The position numbers were made by a program, and so were the translations under genes. The notes under the pieces were generated by a model. That model made no database searches and was not told where the DNA came from. It saw nothing but the letters and a program-made list of their open reading frames with translations. From Sophora flavescens (taxonomy: Eukaryota > Streptophyta > Magnoliopsida > Fabales > Fabaceae): a stretch of 64,000 bases of DNA. Shown piece after piece: positions 51,301 to 63,321 of the stretch; the stretch's first letter is position 1; each line of letters opens with the position of its first letter. The DNA is taken from NCBI GenBank assembly GCA_030762895.1, contig CM061066.1:117336715-117400714 (forward strand), read 5' to 3'.

Positions 51301-52078
51301 CATTTAGCAGACAGGCCGTTATGTTGTGACTGCGTGTCTGTGACTGTGCGTCTGTGACTGCGTGTCTGTGACTGTGCGTCTGTGACTGTGTGTCTGTGGC
51401 TGCGTGTCTGTGGCTGTGGGCCTGTAACTATCGAGTCTGATCAACTCATCACAATGTTGGAGATATCTCATGAGATTAAGTGTGAATGTTTATATGATGA
51501 ATTGAAGTGTTCATGCATAGTTTTCCAACGTTGATGTTTGGGGTGTGGAACAGATTGATAAACTGTATGTTATAATGTGGATTGCTTATGTTGTTATAAA
51601 TATGTATATGTGTATGTGTCTTCTTTTGTGCAAGCATTTAGTTATCGTGTTAAATCCATATATTGACGTCTCACCCTTACAAACATATCAGAGTCGCACA
51701 AGGGGTATGACCTCTACAAGAAGGAGAAGGCTGTCTAGTTGGGGCATGCTGTTGCTGCTTCTATGGGTGGTAGTGTCAGTTAGTTACGACCAGCTTAGGT
51801 CCTATTGTGTTATATTATATTTTAAGAATAAATTAAACTGGTAAGGATCTAGGTGTGAAAACATAAGAGGTAGTATAGTTGTATAACTTATACACAGTAT
51901 GTATTTAAGTGTGGTTTGATTTCGTTGTTGTTGTCTTGAGGATTAAAAGAAAAAATTTTATCACCATATTTTGAAAAGATGAACGTTGAGAAAACATTAT
52001 TTTCCGAAAGCAACCAACAAATAAAGTTTTATTTCCATAAACGGGTAGCAATGTGATGACCCGAGTTAAGGTGTCACA
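48360..52078 (+). repeat. Array LTR 2
   Basis: 3719 bp, shorter than LTR 1 mainly because its minisatellite has fewer units. Shares variants with LTR 3 that LTR 1 lacks, such as the patch around 49050-49100. Confidence 0.93.
51327..51425 (+). repeat. 14-bp minisatellite in array LTR 2
   Basis: About seven units of the CTGTGACTG(C/T)G(T/C)GT type, the shortest tract of the four LTRs. Confidence 0.85.
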
Positions 52079-52887
52079 TTAGTGGTATCAGAGCTGGTCG
52101 AGTCTTTCGGGATCTTTGGGAAATAGGTCTGTTGTGTTGATGTTGTGTTTTCTCTGAGTTAAGTTTGGTTTGAATTATTTCTTAGAAGTAATGTGTGTTA
52201 ATAAGTGGGTAAGGAATTCATTTTCCGGTGGTGGTCTAACTGATTTGGTCAAGTGGGACACATATCGAAGGAATGCAATGCGTCAAGGCATGAATCGGCT
52301 GTCAATAACATCAATGCTGTTAACCAAAGACTGCAGGGAGAGTTTATACTATAGTCAGGGCCGAGACTCCAAACTACGACGATACTCTTTTAACTATAAT
52401 TTTCAAACTTGGGTACAATTCATACTTGTTTCGATGGATTGTGTGTGGATATGTTGCAATTATCTGTTTCTTTAAACTTCAGGGTGGAATTTTATATGTT
52501 TGACTGTCCTATTTTGTTCAGGATAGACGTTTTCTTGACAAAACAAGTTTCTTGATGAGACTTAATCTAGTTACTTCTACCATTGGGTGGAAGTGATCCA
52601 GTCTGAATTTTTGTCGGACTGTTGTTCTTTAAATCGTCGTTGCTAAAATTCTTGTGAAAGAAGGAGCTTTATTAGATTCGATTTTGTAAAAGTGTATCGA
52701 TCATACATTTTTACTTCCCTGAATTTGTTAAAGCAACTTTATGCACAGAATATTCTTGTATTCTTATCAGATTGATGAAATTCTTTTATATACTTTCTTG
52801 TGAAAGTAAGGCTTCGGGATCTTTCATTCCAGTTTAGCTTCCTGTCATGAAATTTCGAGGATGAATTTTTTTTAAGTGGGGTAGTAA
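52079..52887 (+). mobile_element. Array internal domain 2
   Basis: 809 bp, with the primer site at 52083-52094 and the polypurine tract ending at 52887. Nearly identical to domains 1 and 3; no pol genes. Confidence 0.9.
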
Positions 52888-55800
52888 TGTAACACCCTGA
52901 TTTTCGCTGCTTTATAATATCGGTAATAAATATATAAATATATATTTTTATCCGAGACTTAGAAAATGATTTTGGATAAACCAAGGTCATTTCCTTGTTA
53001 TACTTATTTTCATAAGGTTACGGGGAAGTTTTTGTTTGAAAATTCAGACGGAAACCGGTCTGCCGTTTTCTGTGTTTTCACTGACAGTAAAAGTTTACTG
53101 CTCAGAAGACCTAATTTTAACTCGTGAACGAGATGAAAATGTTTTTATCATATTTACTACGATACTGGGAGTTTTGAAAATTTTGGTAAAAAAATTAAAC
53201 TATTATATTTGTTGCGGGCGTATACGTCGAGATTATCCCTAGGAAAAGCCCGCGCCAGATGAACCCGGAGTCGGCAACGGAGTTGAGATAATGGATTTGA
53301 CCGACTTGACGAGCATTTATGACGAGCTTACCCGAGTCATAATGGCCATATTGGCGCATTTATATCAAAGGGAATTTTTGCTATGAAATGACCATTTTAC
53401 CCTTGTCTTTTTATGACAATTACAAGCCATGCCATTGGAAAATTTGACAAATGTTACCCAAAACCCACGGCCTCCTCATCCATTCCAAGCACTTGGACAT
53501 CACTTTTCCTAAGCCATAAATGAGCATTTATGTTAAGAGGATAAGTTATAAGGCAAAGTCATTCTCTCATCAATCACCCGAAACTGCCACGAAATTCTGA
53601 CCAATTTCTGATCTGAATCTCGGAAAACTTTCAACATGAAAGTTGTTCATATTTCTCTCTTATTTTCAACGACATAAAGATCATCCAAAACGGACAAGTA
53701 TGTTGGGAGATATCCCCAAATTTCTAAAACTGTTCTAAACCCTCATCATGTTCATCTTTCTCTCTAAGTTTCTCAAGAACACCATGAGAAATTTGTGAAG
53801 AACATCATCAAGATCATCCTTTTCTTTGATCATCAAGAGTTAGTCTCTCTTATCTTTCTATTCTAAGCTTTTCTCTTCACAAGATTCTTGAGTTTATGCC
53901 TTTGATCATCATGTTCTTCACATGATTCAAAGTTCTTGAAGCTTTCTTCAAAAATTCATAAATAATTCTATAAAAATCCTTTTGACATGAAACCAATTGA
54001 TATGATCTCATAATCATCTCTATTTTCATCATCTAGAAGCATAAGATCATGAGAAATTTCTTTCCCTAATTTCTGGACTTGGCCGAATCTAGGTCAATAT
54101 GGTGTTCATAGATTTTGTTTCATTTTCATGTCTTGATTCATGATTCAATCTTCTAGTACCTTGATAGTTCTTGTATGTAAGTACATAGAAGATCCAAAAA
54201 TAAAACCCTAACCTATTTGTTTCATAAAGGCCGAAACCCTAGCTATGAATATTTGATGGATTTTTGATTCAAATGTTGTCTAGTAACACTTTAATCCAAC
54301 TCTAGGTTTTGTATGTTGGTTAAATCCAAGAGTTGAGAAAATTTTAAAACCTCTAGCCTAAAATATTGAGAAAAACAGAAACCCTAGTTCTTGGAACTAG
54401 ATGAGTTTTAGTTCATGTTCTTGGTTCATGATCTTAGATTAAGTGCTTAATCATTTTTAAGTTACTTATGGATCATAAATCCCTAAGTTAACAAAATTTT
54501 AACATTCCTAACCTAGAAAAGTTGTTGAGGCTGAACCTTAACCTCCATGAGCCAAGTATGTTTATTTTTGATTTGATTTATTTTGGTTGCAATTTGTTAT
54601 GAAGGAATCGATCAGATTGGTTTGACCTAAAGCCAACGGAGGAAACCGGATCAAATCGGGAGATTATTTGAAACCGTTAGTTTGAGTCTTCAAGAGGTAA
54701 GGGGAGCTTACCTGAGGGATTTTTCTCAATAACTATTTGTTTGTAGTGTGGTTTATATGATTTATATGTGGTTGTGGTTATTTGTTTTGTTGTTTACGTT
54801 GTGTTGTTTATCTGTGTATCGGTGTTTGACCTGCTTTTAATTTATTTAATTATCAGCAGTCGTATATGATATTGTTATGATGCATGATCTACCTGGGGAT
54901 ATAATTCTGATAATTGTTGTTGAATGGTATTTGTGAGTGTTGTTTGAGAAGCCTGACAGTGGTCAGTGCACAACCGATTAATCAGATAAAAGCTTTAATA
55001 AGCTGTGTAAATTATATTCAATGTTTTATGGGAAATGTTGGAAGATGAGAGTGGTGGAAAATATTATTTTGGAAAAATAATGATTTTTGAGAAATATTAT
55101 TATTTTAATGATTTGTTAGTGTAAAAGTAATTTATGAGTCACAATGAGAGCGAAACCGTGAAAATATTTTTGCACTGCTAAGTTTTACGTAAGAAATTCC
55201 GTAATATTATAAAATTGTATTTTATGAAATTAATGGGTGAAAATAAGTTAATTATGATTTTAGAAAATTAATTAAGTGGAAAAAGCTAAATTTTGGCTTA
55301 AAAAGATTTTAAAATGAAAAGTGACGGCAAATTTGGAAAAGTGTAGACGGCAAGAATTTTGAAACGGCAGTGCATATTTTGAAGAAGTTAAAACCTTAAG
55401 TGACTCATTTGTTTGTGAAAAGCTAAGTTTTATTATTTAAGGATTTTATTAATGAATTTCCAATTTGAAGAGAATTTCTGAAAACCAAAAAAATTAATTC
55501 AACCGTGTTAAAAATGGTGTGGAACTTAGTAACCGAGACGTCGGGGTACTAAGGTTCTGTGTTGTGATGGACTCGGGGTCATTTGGACTTTGAGGTTTTA
55601 TACCGTATACATGGTGTATACCGTAATTAAACATTTAAGATATTTTCTATTACCACGAACCTAAGATTGATTGCAAGGTCGAGAGGTGTCGTGATTGAGC
55701 ACTCGGACTGTGAGGTCCTGTGTTTTAATGAAAGTTTTAAAGATTGTTAAAACTGTGTGAGTCATAAGCCATTTTGAGCTTCGGCAAAGAAAGATTGAAC

Positions 55801-56754
55801 ACAAAGAAAAGTGTCAAGAACAAAGTATTTTTGAATGCATTTTGCAGACGTGCCGTTATGTTGTGACCGTGCGTGCGTGTGGATCGTATGCGTCTGTGTG
55901 ATGCGTGCGTCTGTGATCGCGTAATCGTGATCGTGTGCGTCTGTGACTGCGTGTCTGTGACTGTACGTCTGTGACTGTGCGTCTGTGACTGCGTGTCTGT
56001 CACTGTGCGTCTGTGACTGCGTGTCTGTGACTGTGCGTCTGTGACTGTGCGTCTGTGACTGCGTGTCTGTGACTGCGTGTCTGTGGCTGTGGGCCTGTAA
56101 CTATCGAGTCTGATCAACTCATCACAATGTTGGAGATATCTCATGAGATTAAGTATGAATGTTTAGATGATGAATTGAAGTGTTCATGCATAGTTTTCCA
56201 ACGTTGATGTTTGGGGTGTGGAACCCATTGATAAACTGTATGTTATAATGTGGATTGCTTATCTTGTTATAAATATGTATATGTGTATGTGTCTTCTTTT
56301 GTTCAAGCATTTAGTTATCGTGTTAAATCCATATATGCGCGTCTCACCCTTACAAACATATCAGAGTCGCACAAGGGGTATGACCTCTACAAGAAGGAGA
56401 AGGCTGTCTAGTTCGGGCCATCTTTGTTCTTTGCTTCTATGGGTGGTAGTGTCAGTTAGTTACGACCAGCTTAGGTCCTATTGTGTTATATTATGTTTTA
56501 AGAATAAATTAAATTGGTAAGGATCTAGGTGTGAAAACATAAGAGGTAGTACAGTTGTATAACTTATACACATTATGTATTTAAGTGTGGTTTGATTTCG
56601 TTGTTGTTGTCTTGAGGATTAAAAGAAAAAATTTTATCACCATATTTTGAAAAGATGAACGTTGAGAAAACATTATTTTCCGAAAGCAACCAGCAAATAA
56701 AGTTTTATTTCCATAAATGGGTAGCAATGTGGTGACCCGAGTTAGGGTGTCACA
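52888..56754 (+). repeat. Array LTR 3
   Basis: 3867 bp, the longest copy owing to an expanded minisatellite (55861-56096). Otherwise collinear with LTRs 1 and 2. Confidence 0.93.
55861..56096 (+). repeat. 14-bp minisatellite in array LTR 3
   Basis: The longest tract. Its left third holds variant units with GATCG (GTGGATCGTATGCGTC type); the remainder is regular CTGTGACTG units. The minus-strand frame 55737-56144 is a by-product. Confidence 0.85.
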
Positions 56755-57564
56755 TTAGTGGTATCAGAGCTGGTCGAGTCTTTCGGGATCTTTGGGAAAT
56801 AGGTCTGTCGTGTTGATGTTGTGTTTTCTCTGATTTAAGTTTGGTTTGAATTATTTCTTAGAAGTAATCTGTGTTAATAAGTGGGTAAGGAATTCATTTT
56901 CCGGTGGTGGTCTAACTGATTTGGTCAAGTGGGACACATATCGAAGGAATGCAATGCGTCAAGGCATGAATCGGCTGTCAATAACATCAATGCTGTTAAC
57001 CAAAGATTGCAGGGAGAGTTTATACTATAGTCAGGGCTGAGACTCCAAACTACGACGGTACTCTTTTAACTATAATTTTCAAACTTGGGTACAATTCATA
57101 CTTGTTTCGATGGATTGTGTGTGGATATGTTGCAATTATCTGTTTCTTTAAACTTCAGGGTGGAATTTTATATGTTTGACTGTCCTATTTTGTTCAGGAT
57201 AGATGCTTTCTTGACAAAACAAGTTTCTTGATGAGACTTAATCAAGTTACTTCTACCATTGGGTGGAAGTGATCCAGTCTGAATTTTTGTCGGACTGTTG
57301 TTCTTTAAATCGTCGTTGATAAAATTCTTGTGAAAGAAGGAGCTTTATTAGATTCGAGTTTGTAAAAGTGTACCGATCATACATTTTTACTTCCCTGAAT
57401 TTGTTAAAGCATATTTATGCACAGAATATTCTTGTATTCTTATCAGATTGATGAAATTCTTTTATATACTTTATTGTGAAAGTAAGGCTTCGGGATCTTT
57501 CATTCCAGTTTAGCTTCGTGTCATGAAATTTCGAGGACAAATTTTTTTTTAAGTGGGGTAGTAA
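56755..57564 (+). mobile_element. Array internal domain 3
   Basis: 810 bp, with the primer site at 56759-56770 and the polypurine tract at 57551-57564. Same content as domains 1 and 2. Confidence 0.9.
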
Positions 57565-59119
57565 TGTAACACCCCGATTTTCGCTGCTTTATAATATCGG
57601 TAATAAATATATAAATATATATTTTTATCCGAGACTTAGAAAATGATTTTGGATAAACCAAGGTCATTTCCTTGTTATACTTATTTCCATAAGGTTACGG
57701 GGAAGTTTTTGGTTGAAAATTCAGACGAAAACCGGTCTGCCGTTTTCTGTGTTTTCACTGACAGTAAAAGTTTACTGCTCAGAAGACCTAATTTTAACTT
57801 GTGAACGAGATGAAAAATGTTTTTATCGTATTTACTACGATACTGGGAGTTTTGAAAATTTTGGTAAAAAAATTAAACTATTATATTTGTTGCGGGCGTA
57901 TATGTCGAGATTATCCCTACGAAAAGCCTGCGCCAGATGGACTCGGAGTCGGCAACAGAGTTGAGATAATGGATTTGACCGACTTGACGAGCATTTATGA
58001 CGAGCTTATCCGAGTCATAATGGCCATAATGGCGCATTTATGGCAAAGGGAATTTTTGCTATGAAATGACCATTTTACCCTTGTCTTTTTATGACAATTA
58101 CAAGCCATGCCATTGGAAAATTTGACCAAATGTTACCCAAAACCCACGGCTTCCTCATCCGTTCCAAGCACTGGGACATCACTTTTCCTAAGCCATAAAT
58201 GAGCATTTATGTTAAGGGGATAAGTTATAAGGCAAAGTCATTCTCTCATCAATCTCCCGAAACTGCCACGAAATTCTGACCAATTTATGCTCTGAATCTC
58301 GAAAAACTTTCAACATGAAAGTTGTTCAAATTTCTCTCTTATTTCCAACGACATAAAGATGATCCAAAACTGACAAGTATGTTGAGAGATATGCCCAAAT
58401 TTCTAAAACTGTTCTAAACCCTCATCATGTTCATCTTTCTCTCTAAGCTTCTCAAGAACACCATGAGAAATTTGAGAAGAACATCATCAACATCATCCTT
58501 TCCTTTGATCATAAAGAGGTAGTATCTCTTAATCTTGCTATTCTAAGCTTTTCTCTTCACAAGATTCTTGAGTTTATGCCTTTGATCATCATGTTCTTCA
58601 TATGATTCAAAGTTCTTGAAGCTTTCTTCAAAAATTCATAACTAATTCTAGAAAAATCCTTTTGACATGAAACCAATTGATATGATCTCATAATAATATC
58701 TATTTTCATCATATAGAAGCATAAGATCATGAGAAATTTCTTTCCCTAATTTCTGGACTTGGCCGAATCTAGGTCAATATAGTGTTCATAGATTTTGTTT
58801 CATTTTCATGTCTTGATTCATGATTCAATCTTCTAGTACCTTGATAGTTCTTGTATGTAAGTACATAGAAGATAAAAAATCAAACCCTAACCTATTTGTT
58901 TCATAAAGGCCGAAACCCTAGCTATGAATATTTGATGGATTTTTTATTCAAATGTTGTCTAGTAACACTTTAATCCAACTCTAGGTTTTGTATGTTGGTT
59001 AAATCCAAGAGTTGAGAAAATTTTAAAACCTCTAGCCTAAAATCTTGAGAAAAACAGAAACCCTAGTTCTTGGAACTAGATGAGTTTTAGTTCATGTTCT
59101 TGGTTCATGATCTTAGATT

Positions 59120-59612
59120 GCCCCGTTTGTGAGAGCTTAAATAAGCTCCTTATGACTTATCTGATGCCATAAGTTCTTATGCCACGTGTTTGCCACAACT
59201 TATGAAAAGAACTTATGGCATTTCATAAGTTGCTTTTAACTTATTCTCATAAGTTAGGAAAACTAACTTATGGCATTTCATAAGCTCTTATGCGGACCAG
59301 CGCCCAGCGCTGGCAGCAGCGCCCAGCGCTGGTCCTCTGCGGGAAGTGATTTTAGAGATTCGCCCCGCGAACCTTGGCTCGCCTCGCGAGTGTGGAAACC
59401 AGAAGCCAGCGCCCAGCGCTGGTGATGTAGCGCCCAGCGCTCAATTAAGCACTTATAATGTATCCAAACGCCTTAATTTTGTATAAGTGCTTTTGGAAAT
59501 ATGCATCCAAACGCACATGACTTATTGAATTCAAGCTCTTATGGCATAAGCTCTTGTACAATAAGGCCTTATGCTATAAGTGCTTAGTTAAGTTATTTAC
59601 CCAAACGCACCC
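59120..59612. mobile_element. MITE-like insertion with GC-rich core in array LTR 4
   Basis: LTRs 1 to 3 read straight across this point (TTAGATT|AAGTGC), so the 493 bp are an insertion. The ends are GCCCCGTTTG and CAAACGCACCC; the outer parts match 18153-19361. The centre (59296-59441) is GC-rich and contains AGCGCCCAGCGCT four times. No clean target duplication remains. Confidence 0.8.
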
Positions 59613-60402
59613 AAGTGCTTAATCATGTTTAAGTTACTTATGGATCATAAATCCCTAAGTTAACGAAATTTTAACATTCCTAACCTAGAAAAGTTGTTGA
59701 GGTCGAACCTTAACCTCCATGAGCCAAGTATGTTTTTGTTTGATTTGATTTATTTTGGTTGCAATTCGTTATGAAGGAATCGATCGGATTGGTTTGACCT
59801 AAAGCCAACGGAGGAAACCGGATCAAATCGGGAGATTATTTGAAACCGTTAGTTTGAGTCTTCAAGAGGTACGGGGAGCTTACCTGAGGGATTTTTCTCA
59901 ATAACTATTTGTTTGTAGTGTGGTTTATATGATTTATATGTGGTTGTGGTTTATTTGTTTGGTTGCAATTTGTTTTATTATTTAAGGATTTTATTAATGA
60001 ATTTCCAATTTGAAGAGAATTTCTGAAAACCAAAAAAATTAATTCAACCGTGTTAAAAATGGTGTGGAACTTAGTAACCGAGACGTCGGGGTACTAAGGT
60101 TCTGTGTTGTGATGGACTCGGGGTCATTTGGACTTTGAGGTCCTATACCGTATACATGGTGTATACCGTAATTAAAAATTTAAGATGTTTTCTATTACCA
60201 CGAACCTAAGACTGATTGCAAGGTCGAGAGGTGTCGTGATTGAGCACTCGGACTGTGAGGTCCTGTGTTTTAATGAAAGTTTTAAAGATTGTTAAAACTG
60301 TGTGAGTCATAAGCCATTTTGAGCTTCGGCAAAGAAAGATTGAACACAAAGAAAAGTGTCAAGAACAAAGTATTTTTGCATGCATTTGGCAGACGTGCCG
60401 TT

Positions 60403-60570
60403 ATGTTGTGACTGCGTGTCTGTGGATCGTATGCGTCTCGTGATCGTGCGTCTGTGTGGATCGTACGTGCCTGCGTGATCGCGTGTGTGTCGTGATCGTC
60501 GTGGCTGCGTGATCGCGTGTTGTGATCGTCTGTGTGGATCTGCGTTTCGTGATCGCGTGTTCGTGGGCTG
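60403..60570 (+). repeat. Degenerate minisatellite in array LTR 4
   Basis: Units are mostly the GATCG variants (GTGATCGCGTGT, GTGGATCGTACGTGCC); the regular CTGTGACTG unit is nearly absent, unlike the other three LTRs. Confidence 0.75.
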
Positions 60571-61238
60571 TGGGCCTGTAACTATCGAGTCTGATCAACT
60601 CATCACAATGTTGGAGATATCTCATGAGATTAAGTGTGAATGTTTAGATGATTAATTGAAGTGTTCATGCATAGTTTTCCAACGTTGATGTTTGGGGTGT
60701 GGAACCCTTTGATAAACTGTATGTTATAATGTGGATTGCTTATGCTGTTATAAATATGTATATGTGTATGTGTCTTCTTTTGTGCAAGCATTTAGTTATC
60801 GTGTTAAATCCATATATGCGCGTCTCACCCTTACAAACATATCAGAGTCGAACAAGGGGTATGACCTCTACAAGAAGGAGAAGGCTGTCTAGTTCGGGGC
60901 ATGCTGTTGCTGCTTCTATGGGTGGTAGTGTCAGTTAGTTACGACCAGCTTAGGTCCTATTGTGTTATATTATGTTTTAAGAATAAATTAAATTGGTAAG
61001 GATCTAGGTGTGAAAACATAAGAGGTAGTATAGTTGTATAACTTATATACAGTATGTATTTAAGTGTGGTTTGATTTCGTTGTTGTTGTCTTGAGGATTA
61101 AAAGAAAAAATTTTATCACCATATTTTGAAAAGATGAACGTTGAGAAAACATTATTTTCCGAAAGCAACCAGCAAATTAAGTTTTATTTCCATAAACGGG
61201 TAGCAATGTGATGACCCGAGTTAGTGTGTCACAATTGC

Positions 61239-61775
61239 AGTGCAGTCAATGTGGAGGCAATGTGACCAATTTGACTGGCCAAATTATGAAGACTTGCTTC
61301 TGTCCTCTGTTGGAATTCAAGAGTCTGTTCTGCCATTTGTTGCACCAATTCTTCCAGACTAGGTTGGACAGGTGTGGGGTCAGGCTGATATTGCTGCTGA
61401 CTTATTCTATTGATGCACCAAAGAAGCAAATTCGTCCAAGCTGCCATATTCTCCCCTATGTTGGTCAGAATAGGAAAGTTGCACCTCATTCACTCCAATC
61501 ATGCCAAAATCATTGCTAAACTCATAATCACCAGTAATGTCAGGATAATATATGCATGGTGGCTTAACCTCTTTCTCTACATAATGTATGCATGGTGGTT
61601 CATAAAATGTGGCAAAATCTCTCAAAGTGCTATGAGATAAATAATTATCCATTGATGCAGGCACACTTGAATCTATATAACCTCTTGAAAAATGAGCAAA
61701 ATCAATTTGAGGATAATATATGCATGATGATTCATATTCAACATTAGGCATATAATTTTGCACATAATTATCCAT
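61239..61775 (-). pseudogene. Upstream half of the pol-less element's gag-derived protein
   Basis: Opens with ATG 61773-61775. The first piece (61775-61407) is Tyr-rich with repeated CIYYP words. A shift near 61400 leads to a second piece ending at the array insertion, with SLEELVQQMAEQTLEF and SLHNLASQIGHIASTL. That segment resembles the Athila gag C-terminal part, seen here at about 63822-63870 as MRNLETQVGQLASAI. The frame continues at 43758 once the 5 bp duplication is counted once, supporting the insertion model. Pol is absent. Confidence 0.65.
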
Positions 61776-62068
61776 GGGAATTTCTAAGATTCACAACCAC
61801 GACAATCACAATATTCAATGTCATCAATATGATATATACATATAAGCTCAGCACACTCACATATAAGCTCCACACAACAAAATAGAAAAAGAAAAAAAAA
61901 GCAAAAACCCAAAACAAACAATTATACGCTACCTGATAAGCTAAAAAAAAAAAAACCACATCAAATAATTTTTAAATAATTTTTTTGTTTAAATTTATGT
62001 GACTATTTCAAGATGAAAACTAGTCCCAAAAAAAAAGAAATCCTAATATGTCTAATAAAAATCAAAGA
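61776..62068 (-). other. Leader of the pol-less element
   Basis: Between primer site and gag-like ATG. AT-rich, with A-runs on the plus strand (61886-61955). No gene; the 63-codon frame is Phe/Val-rich noise. Confidence 0.5.
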
Positions 62069-62086
62069 TCCCCGGCAACGGCGCCA
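62069..62086 (-). other. Primer-binding site of the pol-less element (tRNA-Asp type)
   Basis: The minus strand reads TGGCGCCGTTGCCGGGGA, the canonical Athila/Tat-type primer site, four bases inside the right LTR. Confidence 0.9.
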
Positions 62087-62090
62087 AATT

Positions 62091-63316
62091 TGATCTGTGG
62101 TCGTACACGGGTCAAAATAATATAGTAATTAAAAAAACTGCAGTACAAGGCAAAACAACCTTGGTCGTCTCACGAGGATCTTTAAAATTATTAGCCAATC
62201 AAGAATGTTAGAGAAATGAGGTTTTCAAAATTCGTTGGGAGAAAACAAATTGCAATTAAAAAAAGAAATTCAATTAATTGTAAACATCAATCCAAGACGT
62301 CAAGTTCTTTGGTATAATTCGTCATTGTTCCAAAAGATATAAATTAGTTTGCTCTCCTCCTCTGTTAATTTGAAATCTACTACATGATCATGTTGGGTTT
62401 AAGCAACAAAATTGGAGTCACAATCGCAATCCCTAATAATGTTGATTTATGTACAAATTCAATTAACTTAGGTTACCAATCGGTTCCATAATCTCTATTA
62501 GATTTTTGGATTAATCAATCCTAATTCTTAATTCCAATTCAATCATGAAAACTGAATCTACATCTAATCAGACATAGATCAAGCGTAATCATACCCACAA
62601 CACAAATCATAATTGAAAGAAGAGAAAAGGAGAAGAAGCAATTGAAAAACAATTAAAAGTAAGGAACTCGGAATTCAAACCAAATTACTTGAATGTATAT
62701 GATTGATAAAAGGTTTAGCCTTCCATAGTCATCACCATTGGAGAAGATTTAACAACAAAACATTCAACAAAGTGCAGAAAACTAAAAAGAAGAGAAGAGA
62801 GGAGAAGATAAAGTGTCTAATTTTTGTCTCTGACTTGTGTGACTGTAAACTATTATTTATGCTTATTAATCCTGACCTAACCCTAGACAAAATTAAGGGC
62901 CTCTGAATAAGATTTACAACAAGGTATCATATGCCTTAATTGGGCTTAAGATGAGTAAGTTAGGCCCATTTAAGTGAAGGAACATCATGGACTGCACACT
63001 GATCCGCGCCAGAGAACTCGGGACCCAATTTAGCCTTGATTTTGGCCTAATTTGACAATTCTTTTAAATCTGAAATTGTAGGTCTCTTCCTTATCTTTCT
63101 AGGGACAGAAAGATCACCAAAATCCGATATTTGTAGCTCTAGTTATGCTCTGTGGAAGGCAACAAGGTCACGATGAGTGAAAAATCCGAAAATTAACAAT
63201 GTTTAGCAATTAAGCCCAATAATGTAAAACTCAGCCAAATCACCAATATTAAACACATATAGAAATTAATTAGGACAAGTATACACACTAAAAGGTAACT
63301 CAAAAATGAATTATCA
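62091..63316 (-). repeat. 5' LTR of the pol-less element
   Basis: 1226 bp copy of 40440-41676, followed by CCAAC, the second target duplication. Confidence 0.92.
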
Positions 63317-63321
63317 CCAAC

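Larger units (their letters stand above)
43759..61233 (+). mobile_element. Tandem LTR array: four LTRs and three internal domains
   Basis: The order is LTR1, int1, LTR2, int2, LTR3, int3, LTR4, all in the same orientation, with one target duplication around the whole 17.5 kb. Each internal domain begins with a tRNA-iMet primer site and ends with the polypurine tract AAGTGGGGTAGTAA. LTRs start TGTAACACC and end GTGTCACA. No protease, RT, RNase H or integrase is present. LTR start, polypurine tract and the segment GAAATTTCGAGGA before it resemble Tekay-type gypsy elements, so I read this as a large deletion derivative of one, later expanded by LTR-LTR recombination. Confidence 0.93.
57565..61233 (+). 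repeat. Array LTR 4, with an insertion and a deletion
   Basis: 3669 bp. Gains a 493 bp MITE-like insertion (59120-59612) and loses about 640 bp relative to LTR 1 (45650-46290), with the junction at 59955-59975. Ends GTGTCACA at 61233, followed by ATTGC, with no primer site after it. Confidence 0.92.
40440..63316 (-). mobile_element. Pol-less LTR element (LARD-like) inside Athila gag
   Basis: Two LTRs (40440-41676 and 62091-63316) start TGATCTGTGG and end TTATCA. CCAAC is duplicated at 40435-40439 and 63317-63321. The primer site is on the minus strand next to the right LTR and the polypurine tract next to the left LTR, so the element reads right to left. Removing the 17.5 kb array inserted inside leaves an internal region of about 2.9 kb with a gag-derived frame but no protease, RT or integrase. 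It must depend on another element for movement. Confidence 0.9.

Noticed and set aside
43759..61233. Regular ~4.6 kb period considered as a satellite array or segmental gene duplication
   Set aside because: Primer sites, polypurine tracts, TG...CA LTR ends and one target duplication identify it as a retrotransposon array.
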